Below are positions 9,698-18,645 of a stretch of 64,000 bases of DNA, piece after piece (the first letter of the stretch is position 1; each line of letters starts with the position of its first letter). The notes beneath the pieces were generated by a model that did no database searches, was not told the origin of the DNA, and was given only the letters and a program-made list of their open reading frames with translations. This DNA is from Spirosoma sp. (GTDB lineage Bacteria > Bacteroidota > Bacteroidia > Cytophagales > Spirosomataceae): positions 186,001 to 250,000 of the forward strand of contig NZ_JAPLET010000015.1 in NCBI RefSeq assembly GCF_026391055.1. Reading direction: 5' to 3'. The position numbers were made by a program, and so were the translations under genes.

Positions 9698-10632
9698 TGA
9701 AACAACTCATACTACTGGTAAAGCCAACAAGTATTTTGTTAGCGCTGGTAATCATAACTGTATATATATTTATTTTTTTAGTATCACCATTCATACGCAA
9801 TGAATCGAGTTATGTAGCCGCTTCATTAGATAAAGAAAAAAAGTTAGAAGAAACGGCATCTCCAAGAATCATTTTTGTTGGCGGATCGAACTTGGCATTA
9901 GGCCTTGATTGCCAAGTATTAAACAAAAAGACCCAATTAAATATAGTGAATATGGGCCTCCATGCTGGCTTAGGTTTAGACTTTATGTTAAATGAAGCTA
10001 TAGATGGTATTAAAGCTGGAGATACAGTCATTTTATCGATCGAATATTTCTTAGAAGAGGGGAATAAAAAGTTGATTGCCCAGTTAGCAATCGTCAATCC
10101 AACGGCTATATCGAAAATGAATCTTTCCTTACTGGATAGATTTAGGATATTGATGTCTCAACTGCAGTTATGTGTTAGTAGTGCTTTTTATATTCTTATC
10201 GATAAGTTCGATGATCCAATTTATAATAGACAAGGATTTAATGAATACGGCGATTTGAAAACGCATTTTAATCAGAAGAAACCTAATGTTCCGAGCGGTA
10301 ACATTTTATTTGTTAATACTAATTATAATAATGGAGTTAAGAAAATAAATAACTTTATAGAAAAGGCTAAAGCAAAAAAAGCTAAGGTGTACTTTACTTA
10401 CCCTGCTTTTCAACGATCAACATATAATTTAAACAAGATAAAGTTAAAGAATTTGGCTGGTCAATATAACAATGAGTTGAACTGTACTATATTAGGTAAT
10501 CTAGAAACTTTTGTTTTAGACGATAAATATTTTTTCGATACTGTTTATCATCTTGATAGTATTGGAATTCATAAGCGCACAGAAATTATGCTGCAGTTGA
10601 TGGAAAAGTCTAATATTATTAATAAGCCTTAG
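9697..10632 (+). CDS. Membrane-anchored SGNH-like protein, partner of the MBOAT acyltransferase
   Basis: This 311-residue protein has an N-terminal membrane anchor (residues about 8-30) and an extracytoplasmic domain. That domain starts with PRIIFVGGSNLALGLD, which resembles the block I Ser motif of SGNH/GDSL and AlgJ/DltD-like enzymes. A late D-x-x-x-x-H pattern lies in the segment DTVYHLDSIGIHKRTE. The ATG at 9697 overlaps the acyltransferase TGA by one base (TGATG), a sign of translational coupling. By analogy with AlgI-AlgJ and DltB-DltD, it would complete acyl transfer onto the polymer outside the membrane. The family name is uncertain; function rests on context and partial motifs. Confidence 0.7.
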   Translation: MKQLILLVKPTSILLALVIITVYIFIFLVSPFIRNESSYVAASLDKEKKLEETASPRIIFVGGSNLALGLDCQVLNKKTQLNIVNMGLHAGLGLDFMLNEAIDGIKAGDTVILSIEYFLEEGNKKLIAQLAIVNPTAISKMNLSLLDRFRILMSQLQLCVSSAFYILIDKFDDPIYNRQGFNEYGDLKTHFNQKKPNVPSGNILFVNTNYNNGVKKINNFIEKAKAKKAKVYFTYPAFQRSTYNLNKIKLKNLAGQYNNELNCTILGNLETFVLDDKYFFDTVYHLDSIGIHKRTEIMLQLMEKSNIINKP

Positions 10633-10665
10633 ATAATATTTATATCGATCTTAAATTAAGGTTAT

Positions 10666-10694
10666 TCAAAAACACTTAAGAGAAGGGTTTTTGA
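10666..10694. terminator. Possible bidirectional terminator between convergent genes
   Basis: TCAAAAAC (10666-10673) and GTTTTTGA (10687-10694) can pair around a 13-base loop, between the ends of the SGNH-like gene and the oppositely oriented glycosyltransferase. The stem is short and A/T-rich, so this is only a weak prediction. Confidence 0.3.
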
Positions 10695-10743
10695 TTTAAG
10701 CTTAAATTTGGTATCATGGTTTAAAAAAGGATTCTTAGTTACC

Positions 10744-11532
10744 TCAAAATAATTTTCTGTAAGTTAAGCGGAGCCTATCAATAAGAGCTAATAAGATACC
10801 TTTTGTAGTTGATATGACGCCATTTTTAACTTTAGCTTTGTAAGTTTCTGTACTTGCTTTTAGCAGTAAAATATTACTAATACCTCCAGTTCTCATTTTT
10901 GCGGTAGGTTGGTTAATAAATGAAGCAATGAGCTTATCCTTAGGACGTAACAAAAGCTCATAATCGCCTGAAACCTTGTATGTACTGTCGAATACACCAT
11001 ATTTTAAAAACAAATTTTTAGAGTGGAACATACCAACATGCCAAGTGGTCATGCTTTTTTTGAATCGACTCCATTCCCATGATTCGCCCACTAAACGAAT
11101 AGGTACTAAATTTTCATCGACTAATTCTATTAAAGATGAAACAAATTCTAGCTCTAACCTTTGGGGATGCTGTATAATATGTTCTATGTACACCTGTAGG
11201 CTATTTGAGTACAATAAGTCATCTGCTCCTATGAATGCTATCCACTCTCCATTGCATTTTTCTAAGCCTTTGTTCCACGCATCATAGATGCCTCCATCTG
11301 GCTCACTTATCCAGTAAGTAATTTTATCTTGATATTTTCTAATAATGTTTAAAGTATTATCGCTTGAACCGCCGTCAATAATTATATACTCGAAATTCTT
11401 GTAGCTTTGTGTCGTTATGCTCAAGATGGATTCTTCAAGGTATTTTTCAGCATTATAAACAGCGCTTATTATACTAACTAATGGTTGCTTAGTAGATTTA
11501 TAAGACTCTGACTGGCCTTGGAAGTTGAACAT
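10744..11532 (-). CDS. Family 2 glycosyltransferase (antisense to the locus)
   Basis: This 262-residue GT-A protein starts with VSIISAVYNAEKYLEESILSI and carries DGGSSDNTLNIIRKY, then EPDGGIYDAWNKGLEKCNGEW and IGADDLLY, whose D-D pair fits the metal-binding DxD position. It resembles WcaE/PGL-type GT2 enzymes. It is the only gene of the polysaccharide locus on the minus strand. It is divergent from the related glycosyltransferase gene starting at 11589, with 56 bases between start codons, so the two likely share a regulatory region. Donor and acceptor are unknown. Confidence 0.85.
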   Translation of the reverse strand: MFNFQGQSESYKSTKQPLVSIISAVYNAEKYLEESILSITTQSYKNFEYIIIDGGSSDNTLNIIRKYQDKITYWISEPDGGIYDAWNKGLEKCNGEWIAFIGADDLLYSNSLQVYIEHIIQHPQRLELEFVSSLIELVDENLVPIRLVGESWEWSRFKKSMTTWHVGMFHSKNLFLKYGVFDSTYKVSGDYELLLRPKDKLIASFINQPTAKMRTGGISNILLLKASTETYKAKVKNGVISTTKGILLALIDRLRLTYRKLF

Positions 11533-11588
11533 TTTGATGAATTACATTTTGAGATTTAAGCTGTACAAAGATATAGTATATATTTAAA

Positions 11589-12347
11589 ATGCAATCAAGG
11601 CAACAGAAAACTAGAACAGAGCCCACTATATCGGTAATTGTGCCAGTATATAATGCTGATAAATGGCTCAAATCGGCACTCGATAGTATTATTTCACAGA
11701 GTTATGATGATTATGAATTAATTATAGTTGATGGATTAAGTAAAGATGATTCATTGAAAATTATAAATGATTTTATTTCTGAAATAGATGTCTTAATTAG
11801 TGAGGATGACACAGGTATATATGACGCAATGAATAAGGGTATAAATAATGCAAAGGGAGAGTGGTTGTTTTTTCTGGGTGCTGATGATATGCTATACCCT
11901 GATATTTTTGAAAAAGTACGCCCCTTTTTGAATAACAAGTACAAAGTCGTTTTTGGCGATGTAGTATTTGACAATAATTATCGCATGCCTTGTTTTTTAG
12001 GACCAAGAACACTTTTGCAAAACACATTGCATCATCAGAGTGCTTTTTATCATAAATCTAATTTTTGTGAGTTTCGTTATGACACTGGATTGAAGATATT
12101 AGCAGATTATGAACTTAATCTTCGCATCTATTTAAGAAATTCACCGTTTTATCATGCTCCATTTGTAATCACGCATTGTGCTACAGGAGGAGCTAGTAGC
12201 GAGCTATATTTGTCTTGGGTAGAAACAAATAAAGTCAGGAAGCGTTATTTGAAAAGTATGTTTACGAATATTTTCCTAACTATTGGTTTAGGGATATACT
12301 ATCTACAAAAAAGACTTAGGTATTTGCTTTATGGGCATCGTGTTTAG
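11589..12347 (+). CDS. Family 2 glycosyltransferase
   Basis: This 252-residue GT2 enzyme shows the N-terminal nucleotide-sugar fold (ISVIVPVYNADKWLKSALDSI), VDGLSKDDSLKIIND, the DTGIYDAMNKGINNAKGEW segment and LGADDMLY with the DxD-like acidic pair. It is clearly a relative of the divergently encoded enzyme at 10744-11532: both share the GIYDA-x-NKG block. The pair may be an old inverted duplication or two independently acquired members of one subfamily. The C-terminus is basic and hydrophobic (YYLQKRLRYLL), compatible with membrane association. Confidence 0.85.
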   Translation: MQSRQQKTRTEPTISVIVPVYNADKWLKSALDSIISQSYDDYELIIVDGLSKDDSLKIINDFISEIDVLISEDDTGIYDAMNKGINNAKGEWLFFLGADDMLYPDIFEKVRPFLNNKYKVVFGDVVFDNNYRMPCFLGPRTLLQNTLHHQSAFYHKSNFCEFRYDTGLKILADYELNLRIYLRNSPFYHAPFVITHCATGGASSELYLSWVETNKVRKRYLKSMFTNIFLTIGLGIYYLQKRLRYLLYGHRV

Positions 12348-12405
12348 TATATCATTTTAATATATTAACCCTCGCAAGTAACTGTCTAATAGTTGATTAC
12401 ATGTT

Positions 12406-13266
12406 ATGGAGTCCTCCGATAATTATATTTCAGTAGCAGGTGTTGTTGTGATGTACAACAGTCATAGGGGAATTTTAGATAATATTCATAGTTACATAAA
12501 CCAAATAGAATTGTTATATGTAGTTGATAATTCGGATCAGGTAGATGTTGGGTTAATTGAGGATATTAAGCTTATTAATTCAGTTAAATATATAGCAGTT
12601 GGCAGTAACAAAGGTGTTGCTTATGCTTTAAATGTTGCTGCTGAGTATGCAATTAAAGATGGATTTACACATTTACTCACCATGGACGATGACAGTAAAG
12701 CACCAGGGGACATGGTTAAAGTAATGATTAACTTTTTACGGCAATACTCTAAGCCAGGAAAGGTTGGGATTGTTTCAGTAGCACACAGCAATCCTGAAGC
12801 TATATATCCGTACAAAAAAGTTCATTTTACAATGACATCAGGAAATCTACTCAACCTTAATGTGTACAAAGCTGTTGGGCCGTTTGATAACCTTTTATTC
12901 ATCGATCATGTAGACCATGAATATAACCTAAGGCTTAGTCTGCAGAACTACGAAATACTTGAATTATCCACTCTCAAACTTAATCATAAATTGGGGGTAA
13001 ATAAAGTATGTACAATATTTGGACACAATATATATTTTGTGTCCCACAGCCCTATAAGGTTGTATTATTTGGTTAGAAATGGACTTTATATTGCTAAAAA
13101 GTATTTTTTTGTAAATCCGTTATTTTGCATAAGAATCTTATACCTAAATTTAATCGAAACTTTGAAATCACTGTTGTTGGAGGATTATAAAAGGAAGCGT
13201 GTATTGTTAACTTTAAGAGCTTTTATTGATGCTTCATCCGGGAAAATGGGTAGAGTAGATTACTAA
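12406..13266 (+). CDS. Family 2 glycosyltransferase, rhamnosyltransferase-like
   Basis: This 286-residue protein starts with VAGVVVMYNSHRGILDNI and has VVDNSDQ, GSNKGVAYALNVAAEYA and THLLTMDDDSKAP. These match the GT2 subgroup that includes many O-antigen rhamnosyl- and galactofuranosyltransferases (the N-x-G-x-A-x-x-x-N block followed by a D-x-D). A hydrophobic C-terminal third suggests membrane attachment. The specific sugar cannot be deduced, and the rhamnosyl label reflects only subgroup resemblance. Confidence 0.82.
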   Translation: MESSDNYISVAGVVVMYNSHRGILDNIHSYINQIELLYVVDNSDQVDVGLIEDIKLINSVKYIAVGSNKGVAYALNVAAEYAIKDGFTHLLTMDDDSKAPGDMVKVMINFLRQYSKPGKVGIVSVAHSNPEAIYPYKKVHFTMTSGNLLNLNVYKAVGPFDNLLFIDHVDHEYNLRLSLQNYEILELSTLKLNHKLGVNKVCTIFGHNIYFVSHSPIRLYYLVRNGLYIAKKYFFVNPLFCIRILYLNLIETLKSLLLEDYKRKRVLLTLRAFIDASSGKMGRVDY

Positions 13267-13286
13267 AATTTTTAATCTATTTAGAG

Positions 13287-14495
13287 ATGATAAGCGTTAG
13301 ATTTATTAGTAATCCATTTTATTGCTATTCAATAGGATTTAGTCTCGTATTGTTTGTGTATACATGGAGTTGGTCTACATTGTATCCAGAAATTGGGATA
13401 ACTGTATTTTTATTTATCGCAATCACTATTGTTACATCTATAATTCTAGGGTACCTATTTCAAAAAAGGTATGTTTATAAAGACATAAAAGTTAATCGCT
13501 TTAATTCACTTTTTACATTCATTATTGTTCTGGGTTATATTATTGAGTTTATATATAATGGAGGTATACCTATTTTTATGATATTTAAAGGCGATGCCTA
13601 CTCTCATTATGATTTTGGTATTCCTACATTCCATGTATTTTTACAAACAGTAGCCCCTTTCTATACAATTTACTTGTACCACCAGTATGTTAGTAGCAAA
13701 AATAAAGATATTATTATTTACTTACTAATACTTTTTATTCTTAGCGTTTTGGTTGTAAATAGAGGTTCTACCTTAATGACTTTAATGTCTTGTTTGGTTA
13801 TTTATTGTCAAAAGAAAAGGTATATAAGTTATAAGGCCTTTTCTGCCTTGGTAATATCTCTTGTGTTTATATTTTACATGTTTGGATTTATTGGATTTGC
13901 TAGATCTTTTAAAGATCATGAAGATTATTTATTCGACATAGCAGAGGCAAAAGAAAGCTTTAGAGAAAGTATAATTCCAGGAGAGTTCTTTTGGTTCTAT
14001 TTGTACGCTTCTTCACCAATTGCTAATTTCCAGAATTCTGTGAATAATGCTGTGCATATAAGATATAATGTTATTCCTTTCATAGGAAGTGAATTAATAC
14101 CTGATTTTGTCACAAAACGTGTAGTAGATCCAGCTATTGATCCAGACAGAGTTGAAGGTGATAAATATTTGATTGCTAAATTTTTAACGGTTGGGAGTAT
14201 ATACTATGACCCTTTCAGAAGGATGGGATGGATTGGAGTCATAACAATTTTTTCATGGCTAATGTCATTAATTGCTTTTGTGCCGCTTTTGATTAAAAGT
14301 AACAAGCCATATTTTTCCACAACGATTGCTATTTTGTGTACGATGGCTCTGTTTAGTACTTTTGATAATATGATTCGATTTACTGGCTTAAGTTTTCAGT
14401 TGGTATACCCTTTGCTACTAGGATATTTTGGGAAATACTATTTTAAGACTAAAAGAATAAAGTTTGTTCTGCCTCGTGTTACTATAAAAGTTTAG
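13287..14495 (+). CDS. Wzy-like oligosaccharide repeat-unit polymerase
   Basis: This 402-residue integral membrane protein has roughly ten predicted helices and one long loop in the second half (about residues 210-310: FARSFKDHEDYLF through PAIDPDRVEGDKYLIAKFL). A large extracytoplasmic loop of this type is characteristic of Wzy polymerases. Sequence conservation in this family is poor, so the call rests on topology, size and position between glycosyltransferase genes in a locus that already has Wzx and Wzz. It would join flipped repeat units at the periplasmic face. The DNA is strongly A+T-rich. Confidence 0.72.
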   Translation: MISVRFISNPFYCYSIGFSLVLFVYTWSWSTLYPEIGITVFLFIAITIVTSIILGYLFQKRYVYKDIKVNRFNSLFTFIIVLGYIIEFIYNGGIPIFMIFKGDAYSHYDFGIPTFHVFLQTVAPFYTIYLYHQYVSSKNKDIIIYLLILFILSVLVVNRGSTLMTLMSCLVIYCQKKRYISYKAFSALVISLVFIFYMFGFIGFARSFKDHEDYLFDIAEAKESFRESIIPGEFFWFYLYASSPIANFQNSVNNAVHIRYNVIPFIGSELIPDFVTKRVVDPAIDPDRVEGDKYLIAKFLTVGSIYYDPFRRMGWIGVITIFSWLMSLIAFVPLLIKSNKPYFSTTIAILCTMALFSTFDNMIRFTGLSFQLVYPLLLGYFGKYYFKTKRIKFVLPRVTIKV

Positions 14496-14500
14496 TCTAT

Positions 14501-15202
14501 ATGCGTGTCAGTGTGTGCATGGCTGTCTATAATGGAGCTTCGTTCATTGAACGTCAGTTAAATTCTATACTTAGGCAATTAAATACTGATGATGAAATCA
14601 TCATATCGGATGACAGCTCAACAGATTCAACATGCGAAATAATTGATAGCTTACACGATTCACGTATACGTCTCGTTAAGAATATTTTTCAAAGAGGTCC
14701 TGTTGGAAATTTCGAGAATGCTCTTGGATTGGCATCCGGTGATTTTGTCTTTTTATCTGATCAAGATGATGAATGGTTACCTAACAAAGTAGCTGATACG
14801 GTTATTTTGTTGGAAAATTATGATCTTGTCCTTTCGGATTGCCGAGTGGTTAATTCGCTTGGAGATATAATTTATAAATCATTCTTTCAACATAGAAGAA
14901 GCCAGCCTGGTTTTTGGAAAAACTTATACAAAAACTCATATAACGGATGCTGTATGGCTTTTAGACGAGATGTTTTATCGTATGCATTGCCGTTCCCGTC
15001 GAAAATACACATGCACGATTGGTGGATTGGTCTACTTGTAGAAGTCAAAGGACGGACTTATTTTTACCCCAAGCCATTAATCAATTATACGCGTCATGGC
15101 GGCAATGCTTCCCCTACAGGTGAAGATGGCTACAGTCTCAAGGTGAAAATTGCAAACCGTGTTTCATTGTTCATTTGTGTCATTCAACGCTTATGGATAT
15201 AA
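14501..15202 (+). CDS. Family 2 glycosyltransferase
   Basis: This 233-residue GT-A enzyme begins with RVSVCMAVYNGASFIERQL and continues with IISDDSSTDSTCEIID, GPVGNFENAL and FLSDQDDEWLPNKV. The D-Q-D-D motif serves as the metal-binding site in this subgroup, which includes O-antigen enzymes often annotated as rhamnosyltransferases. MHDWWIGLL and INYTRHGGNAS form the typical acceptor-side region. The start is 5 bases after the polymerase stop, so the two are likely co-translated. Sugar specificity is not readable. Confidence 0.85.
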   Translation: MRVSVCMAVYNGASFIERQLNSILRQLNTDDEIIISDDSSTDSTCEIIDSLHDSRIRLVKNIFQRGPVGNFENALGLASGDFVFLSDQDDEWLPNKVADTVILLENYDLVLSDCRVVNSLGDIIYKSFFQHRRSQPGFWKNLYKNSYNGCCMAFRRDVLSYALPFPSKIHMHDWWIGLLVEVKGRTYFYPKPLINYTRHGGNASPTGEDGYSLKVKIANRVSLFICVIQRLWI

Positions 15203-15227
15203 TTTTGCCAATAAACGACTTACATTA

Positions 15228-16133
15228 ATGATATCTGTTATCATTCCAACTTATAATGCAGAGTCTTACTTGCCTCAGCTATTTAAACAGTTGAGAGAGC
15301 AAACTTTGTCACATGAGTTAATTGTAATCGATTCAGAATCAACAGATAAGACTAGAGAGCTGTCGAGTTTCGAAGAGCTTACATTTATCAATATAAAAAA
15401 GTCTGAATTTAATCATGGCTCTACCCGTAACCTTGGCGTACGGTTAGCGAATCATGAAACTGTGCTATTTCTAACACAGGATGCATTGCCAACCTCTCCC
15501 TATACTTTGGAACGCTTGGTTGCCATGTTGCATAGTAGAGAAGATATTGCAATGGCGTACGGAAGGCAATTGCCTTATTCTAAAACGGGTGTTTTTGGCC
15601 ACTTTGCCAGATTAATAAACTACCCTGCTAATAGTTTGATTAAGACGAAGGCCTTGATTCCACAAATGGGAATTAAGACCTGTTCATGTTCAAACTCTTT
15701 TGCTGCCTACCGGAAAGCAGACCTTGCTTTAGTTGGGGGATTTCCATCCGATACAATTTTAGGAGAAGACGTTTCTGTTGCTGCTCGTTTTATTTTAAGA
15801 GGAAAAGCAGTGGCTTATTGTGCCGAGGCTGAGGTTTACCATTCCCATGATTACACAGTATGGGAAGAATTTAAACGATATTTTGACATAGGGGTATTTC
15901 ATAATGAACAGAAGGATGTACTCAAAGAGTTTTCGCAGGCTGAGTCTGAAGGTTTCAAATATGTGATGGATGAATGGAGCTATCTTAGGCAACACGGGTA
16001 CACTGTACTTATTCCAGCACAAGTAGTTCGTACTGTAGTAAAATATATTGGATATAAGCTGGGTAAATTGGAAAATTTTTTGCCGACTTTATTAAAGCGC
16101 CAATTAAGTATGCATAATTCATTCTGGCGATAA
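15228..16133 (+). CDS. Family 2 glycosyltransferase, rhamnosyltransferase subgroup
   Basis: I choose ATG 15228 because it opens directly into the GT2 fold (MISVIIPTYNAESYLPQL). The longer in-frame extension back to 15150 would overlap the preceding gene and adds no recognisable sequence. The 301-residue protein shows VIDSESTDKTRE, FNHGSTRNLGV and FLTQDALP, the signature of the subgroup that contains many O-antigen rhamnosyltransferases. GEDVSVAARFILRGKAVAY and HSHDYTVWEEFKRYFD follow, as in full-length members. It lies at the end of the core glycosyltransferase run. Confidence 0.85.
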   Translation: MISVIIPTYNAESYLPQLFKQLREQTLSHELIVIDSESTDKTRELSSFEELTFINIKKSEFNHGSTRNLGVRLANHETVLFLTQDALPTSPYTLERLVAMLHSREDIAMAYGRQLPYSKTGVFGHFARLINYPANSLIKTKALIPQMGIKTCSCSNSFAAYRKADLALVGGFPSDTILGEDVSVAARFILRGKAVAYCAEAEVYHSHDYTVWEEFKRYFDIGVFHNEQKDVLKEFSQAESEGFKYVMDEWSYLRQHGYTVLIPAQVVRTVVKYIGYKLGKLENFLPTLLKRQLSMHNSFWR

Positions 16134-16214
16134 TAGTTTTGGTAAAATGATTATGGGTGACATAGTTAATTCAGTGAACGATGTCATATTTCATTAAGTA
16201 TTGCATCTTATGTT

Positions 16215-17696
16215 ATGAAAAAGTTGGTATATTTTTTTGCACTGTGTACCTGTTTTTATAGCACTTTCGGGTATGGAAAGCTGTCAGCAGACTTACCTGC
16301 CATGAAAACGTATAGAAAAAACAAGGTGTTAGTCGGAAATGGTGGGAAAATAGAAATATTACTTAGAGGTAGTTTTACGCAAAACTCTAGAAAATTAGTC
16401 AAAAATAAATTCTTGGATGAAGCGCCGAAATTTTTAGAGCAGTTTGGTGCGAAAGGTGATGGTAAGACAGATGATACCCAAGCAATTAGTAAGGCGCTAA
16501 ACTCAAGTTCACCAGTAATATATGCTCGGAAAGGTAAGTCATACTATAAGATATCTAGTAAAATAATTATTAGTGGTGTAAAAAAGAAAAAACTTATAGC
16601 AACAGGTGCTACTTTTTTAAATAGTGATCTGACTAAAGCTACCTTCTTATTTCAAGATTGTACCAATATTAACATTTATGGAGGAAAATATGGATATGTA
16701 AATATGCCAACCGATAATGGCGATGGTAGTCAACATGTTTTTCAGTTTGACAATTGCCAAGACATATCGGTGAATGGAATACACATAAAAAATTCTCCAG
16801 AAATGGGAATTGCTATTACAAATAGTAACAGAGTTACAATAAGAAATTCAAGGATTGAGCATACATTTCGAGACGGTACATACTCGCATTACTCTGCAAA
16901 TGTCAATTACTTATATAATACTTATATTAATATTAAAGATGACGCAATGTCTTTCCATGACTATGGACTTGACGAACAAAAGAAGCAACTTCTTAAATAT
17001 GGATACAAACAAGCCACTAACTTATTAGCAAAAGGAAATGTAGTACAGAATTCATATCAGGGATTTGGCTCAATTGGATCGGTTAATGTATCAGTTCTAA
17101 ATAATAAGTTTAATAATGTTGTTATTGCTGGGGTGTCTATTTTTAACGCACAAGAAATGTATCCGGGTGGTAATGCTTCGGCTAAAAGATGCTTAGTTCA
17201 AAATAATATTATTACCAACGCTTGTTCAACAGTGATCATTAATGGAAAGTCTTATAAAAACAATGGACAAGCCTCCACAGGGAGAGCTGCCATTTGCATT
17301 ATTTCATTAGGAGCTAAAAACCAATTAAATCAGGGTGAAACAAAGCGATTGTCTGCTATCAAGGTTATCGGCAACACAATTATTGGCTCAGGAGCAAATG
17401 GTTTTTTCGCTAATCTGGTAGACAACCTTTATTTTGCAAAGAATGGGTTTACTAATTGCTCTGGTGCTGTTCCAGAACAAAGCCTTAATGGCGATGTAAT
17501 TGAAGTTTGGAACTGTACTGGGCTTTGGGCTGATGCTAATTCAATTATTGATACACGTAAAAAAGTTTTACATCAGCATGGGTATGCTTTTAATAACGTT
17601 TCTGGTCAAATGGGTAGTTGGCGTGTGAAAGGTGTGTTGAGGGGAGAAAAGGTGCTGGTGAGCACTCAGTCGTTGCAGAGCATACATAACCATTAG
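16215..17696 (+). CDS. Secreted right-handed beta-helix protein (pectate-lyase-superfamily fold)
   Basis: This 493-residue protein has an N-terminal signal peptide (MKKLVYFFALCTCFYSTFGYG). The Pectate_lyase_3 opening motif GAKGDGKTDDTQAISKAL lies near residue 79, followed by many short strand-turn repeats with N/V/I ladders (VTIRNSRIEHT, YLYNTYINIKDDAMSFHDYG), typical of a parallel beta-helix. Such proteins cleave, epimerise or bind acidic polysaccharides. Inside a capsule or EPS locus it may trim or modify the locus's own polymer in the periplasm. Catalytic residues cannot be assigned with confidence because the family is very diverse. Confidence 0.8.
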   Translation: MKKLVYFFALCTCFYSTFGYGKLSADLPAMKTYRKNKVLVGNGGKIEILLRGSFTQNSRKLVKNKFLDEAPKFLEQFGAKGDGKTDDTQAISKALNSSSPVIYARKGKSYYKISSKIIISGVKKKKLIATGATFLNSDLTKATFLFQDCTNINIYGGKYGYVNMPTDNGDGSQHVFQFDNCQDISVNGIHIKNSPEMGIAITNSNRVTIRNSRIEHTFRDGTYSHYSANVNYLYNTYINIKDDAMSFHDYGLDEQKKQLLKYGYKQATNLLAKGNVVQNSYQGFGSIGSVNVSVLNNKFNNVVIAGVSIFNAQEMYPGGNASAKRCLVQNNIITNACSTVIINGKSYKNNGQASTGRAAICIISLGAKNQLNQGETKRLSAIKVIGNTIIGSGANGFFANLVDNLYFAKNGFTNCSGAVPEQSLNGDVIEVWNCTGLWADANSIIDTRKKVLHQHGYAFNNVSGQMGSWRVKGVLRGEKVLVSTQSLQSIHNH

Positions 17697-17805
17697 TGAT
17701 GATCGAGTCAACAGATCACTCGTTACCATCATGCTAGTAAAGTTCTTTCTATTAGGCTTATATTTGGATGACTGATCAGCCAACAAAATCAAAAACGCGA
17801 GTTAT

Positions 17806-18645
17806 ATGTTTAGAAAGTCTGTGCCCCCTGTTTTATACAAAACACTAAAGCCAACACTAAAGTATTTACAAAAAAAATATTATAGTATACTAGATTTCAA
17901 GGATGATATACTAAATTTAAGAGACCCGCTGGTTCCTCCCCGGGCAAAAATTTTCATTGGTGGTGGCGACTTTAAGCAAACCGGCCTTGAGTTTCTTAAA
18001 TTATTCGTTGATTTAGCAAAGTTAAAGCCCGAAGAGCAAGTGTTGGATATTGGGTGTGGTATCGGAAGAATGGCGGCACCACTAACTGGTTATCTTAAAA
18101 ATGGTGGTTCTTATGAAGGCTTTGATATAGTAGAAGATGGCATTTTATGGTGTCAAGCAAATATCACCTCTCGGTTTCCAAATTTTAGATTTCAACTTGC
18201 TGATATTCATAATGACCACTACAACCCTAAAGGGCATTATGAAGCATCAAAATATATTTTTCCATTCAAGGATGGGCATTTTGACTTCGCCTTTTTAACT
18301 TCTGTTTTTACTCATATGCCAAAGCCGGAAGTAGATCATTATGTTGCAGAAATTGGACGGGTACTAAAACCCGGTGGACGATGCTTAGTGACCTTCTTCC
18401 TGCTAAATGAAGAATCGCGTGAGTTAATGAAATCACCTGAAAGTGCGCATAATATTCAGTATTTATCGGAAGGACGTTATATCGCTTATCCAGATGATCC
18501 TGAAGTATGTGTGGGATTTGACGAATCATATGTAATTGATCTTTTTAAACGAAATGGTATGAGCGCTACCATCTATCCTGGTTCTTGGTGTAGCCGAAAT
18601 AGCTTTACTTCTTTCCAGGATATTGTCTTAGCTTACAAAAATTGA
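17806..18645 (+). CDS. Class I SAM-dependent methyltransferase
   Basis: This 279-residue protein contains SAM-binding motif I as VLDIGCGIGRMAAPL near residue 80, then YEGFDIVEDGILWCQANI (acidic end of strand 2), FDFAFLTSVFTHM (motif post II) and EIGRVLKPGGRCLVTFFLL (motif III). These are typical of Methyltransf_11/25 enzymes. The N-terminus has no signal peptide, so it is cytoplasmic. At the end of the glycosyltransferase cluster it most likely methylates a sugar or the chain terminus, but the acceptor is unknown. Confidence 0.85.
   Translation: MFRKSVPPVLYKTLKPTLKYLQKKYYSILDFKDDILNLRDPLVPPRAKIFIGGGDFKQTGLEFLKLFVDLAKLKPEEQVLDIGCGIGRMAAPLTGYLKNGGSYEGFDIVEDGILWCQANITSRFPNFRFQLADIHNDHYNPKGHYEASKYIFPFKDGHFDFAFLTSVFTHMPKPEVDHYVAEIGRVLKPGGRCLVTFFLLNEESRELMKSPESAHNIQYLSEGRYIAYPDDPEVCVGFDESYVIDLFKRNGMSATIYPGSWCSRNSFTSFQDIVLAYKN

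Noticed and set aside
15150..15227. Longer N-terminus for the rhamnosyltransferase-like gene
   Set aside because: It would overlap the previous glycosyltransferase gene by about 50 bases, and the family fold starts at ATG 15228.
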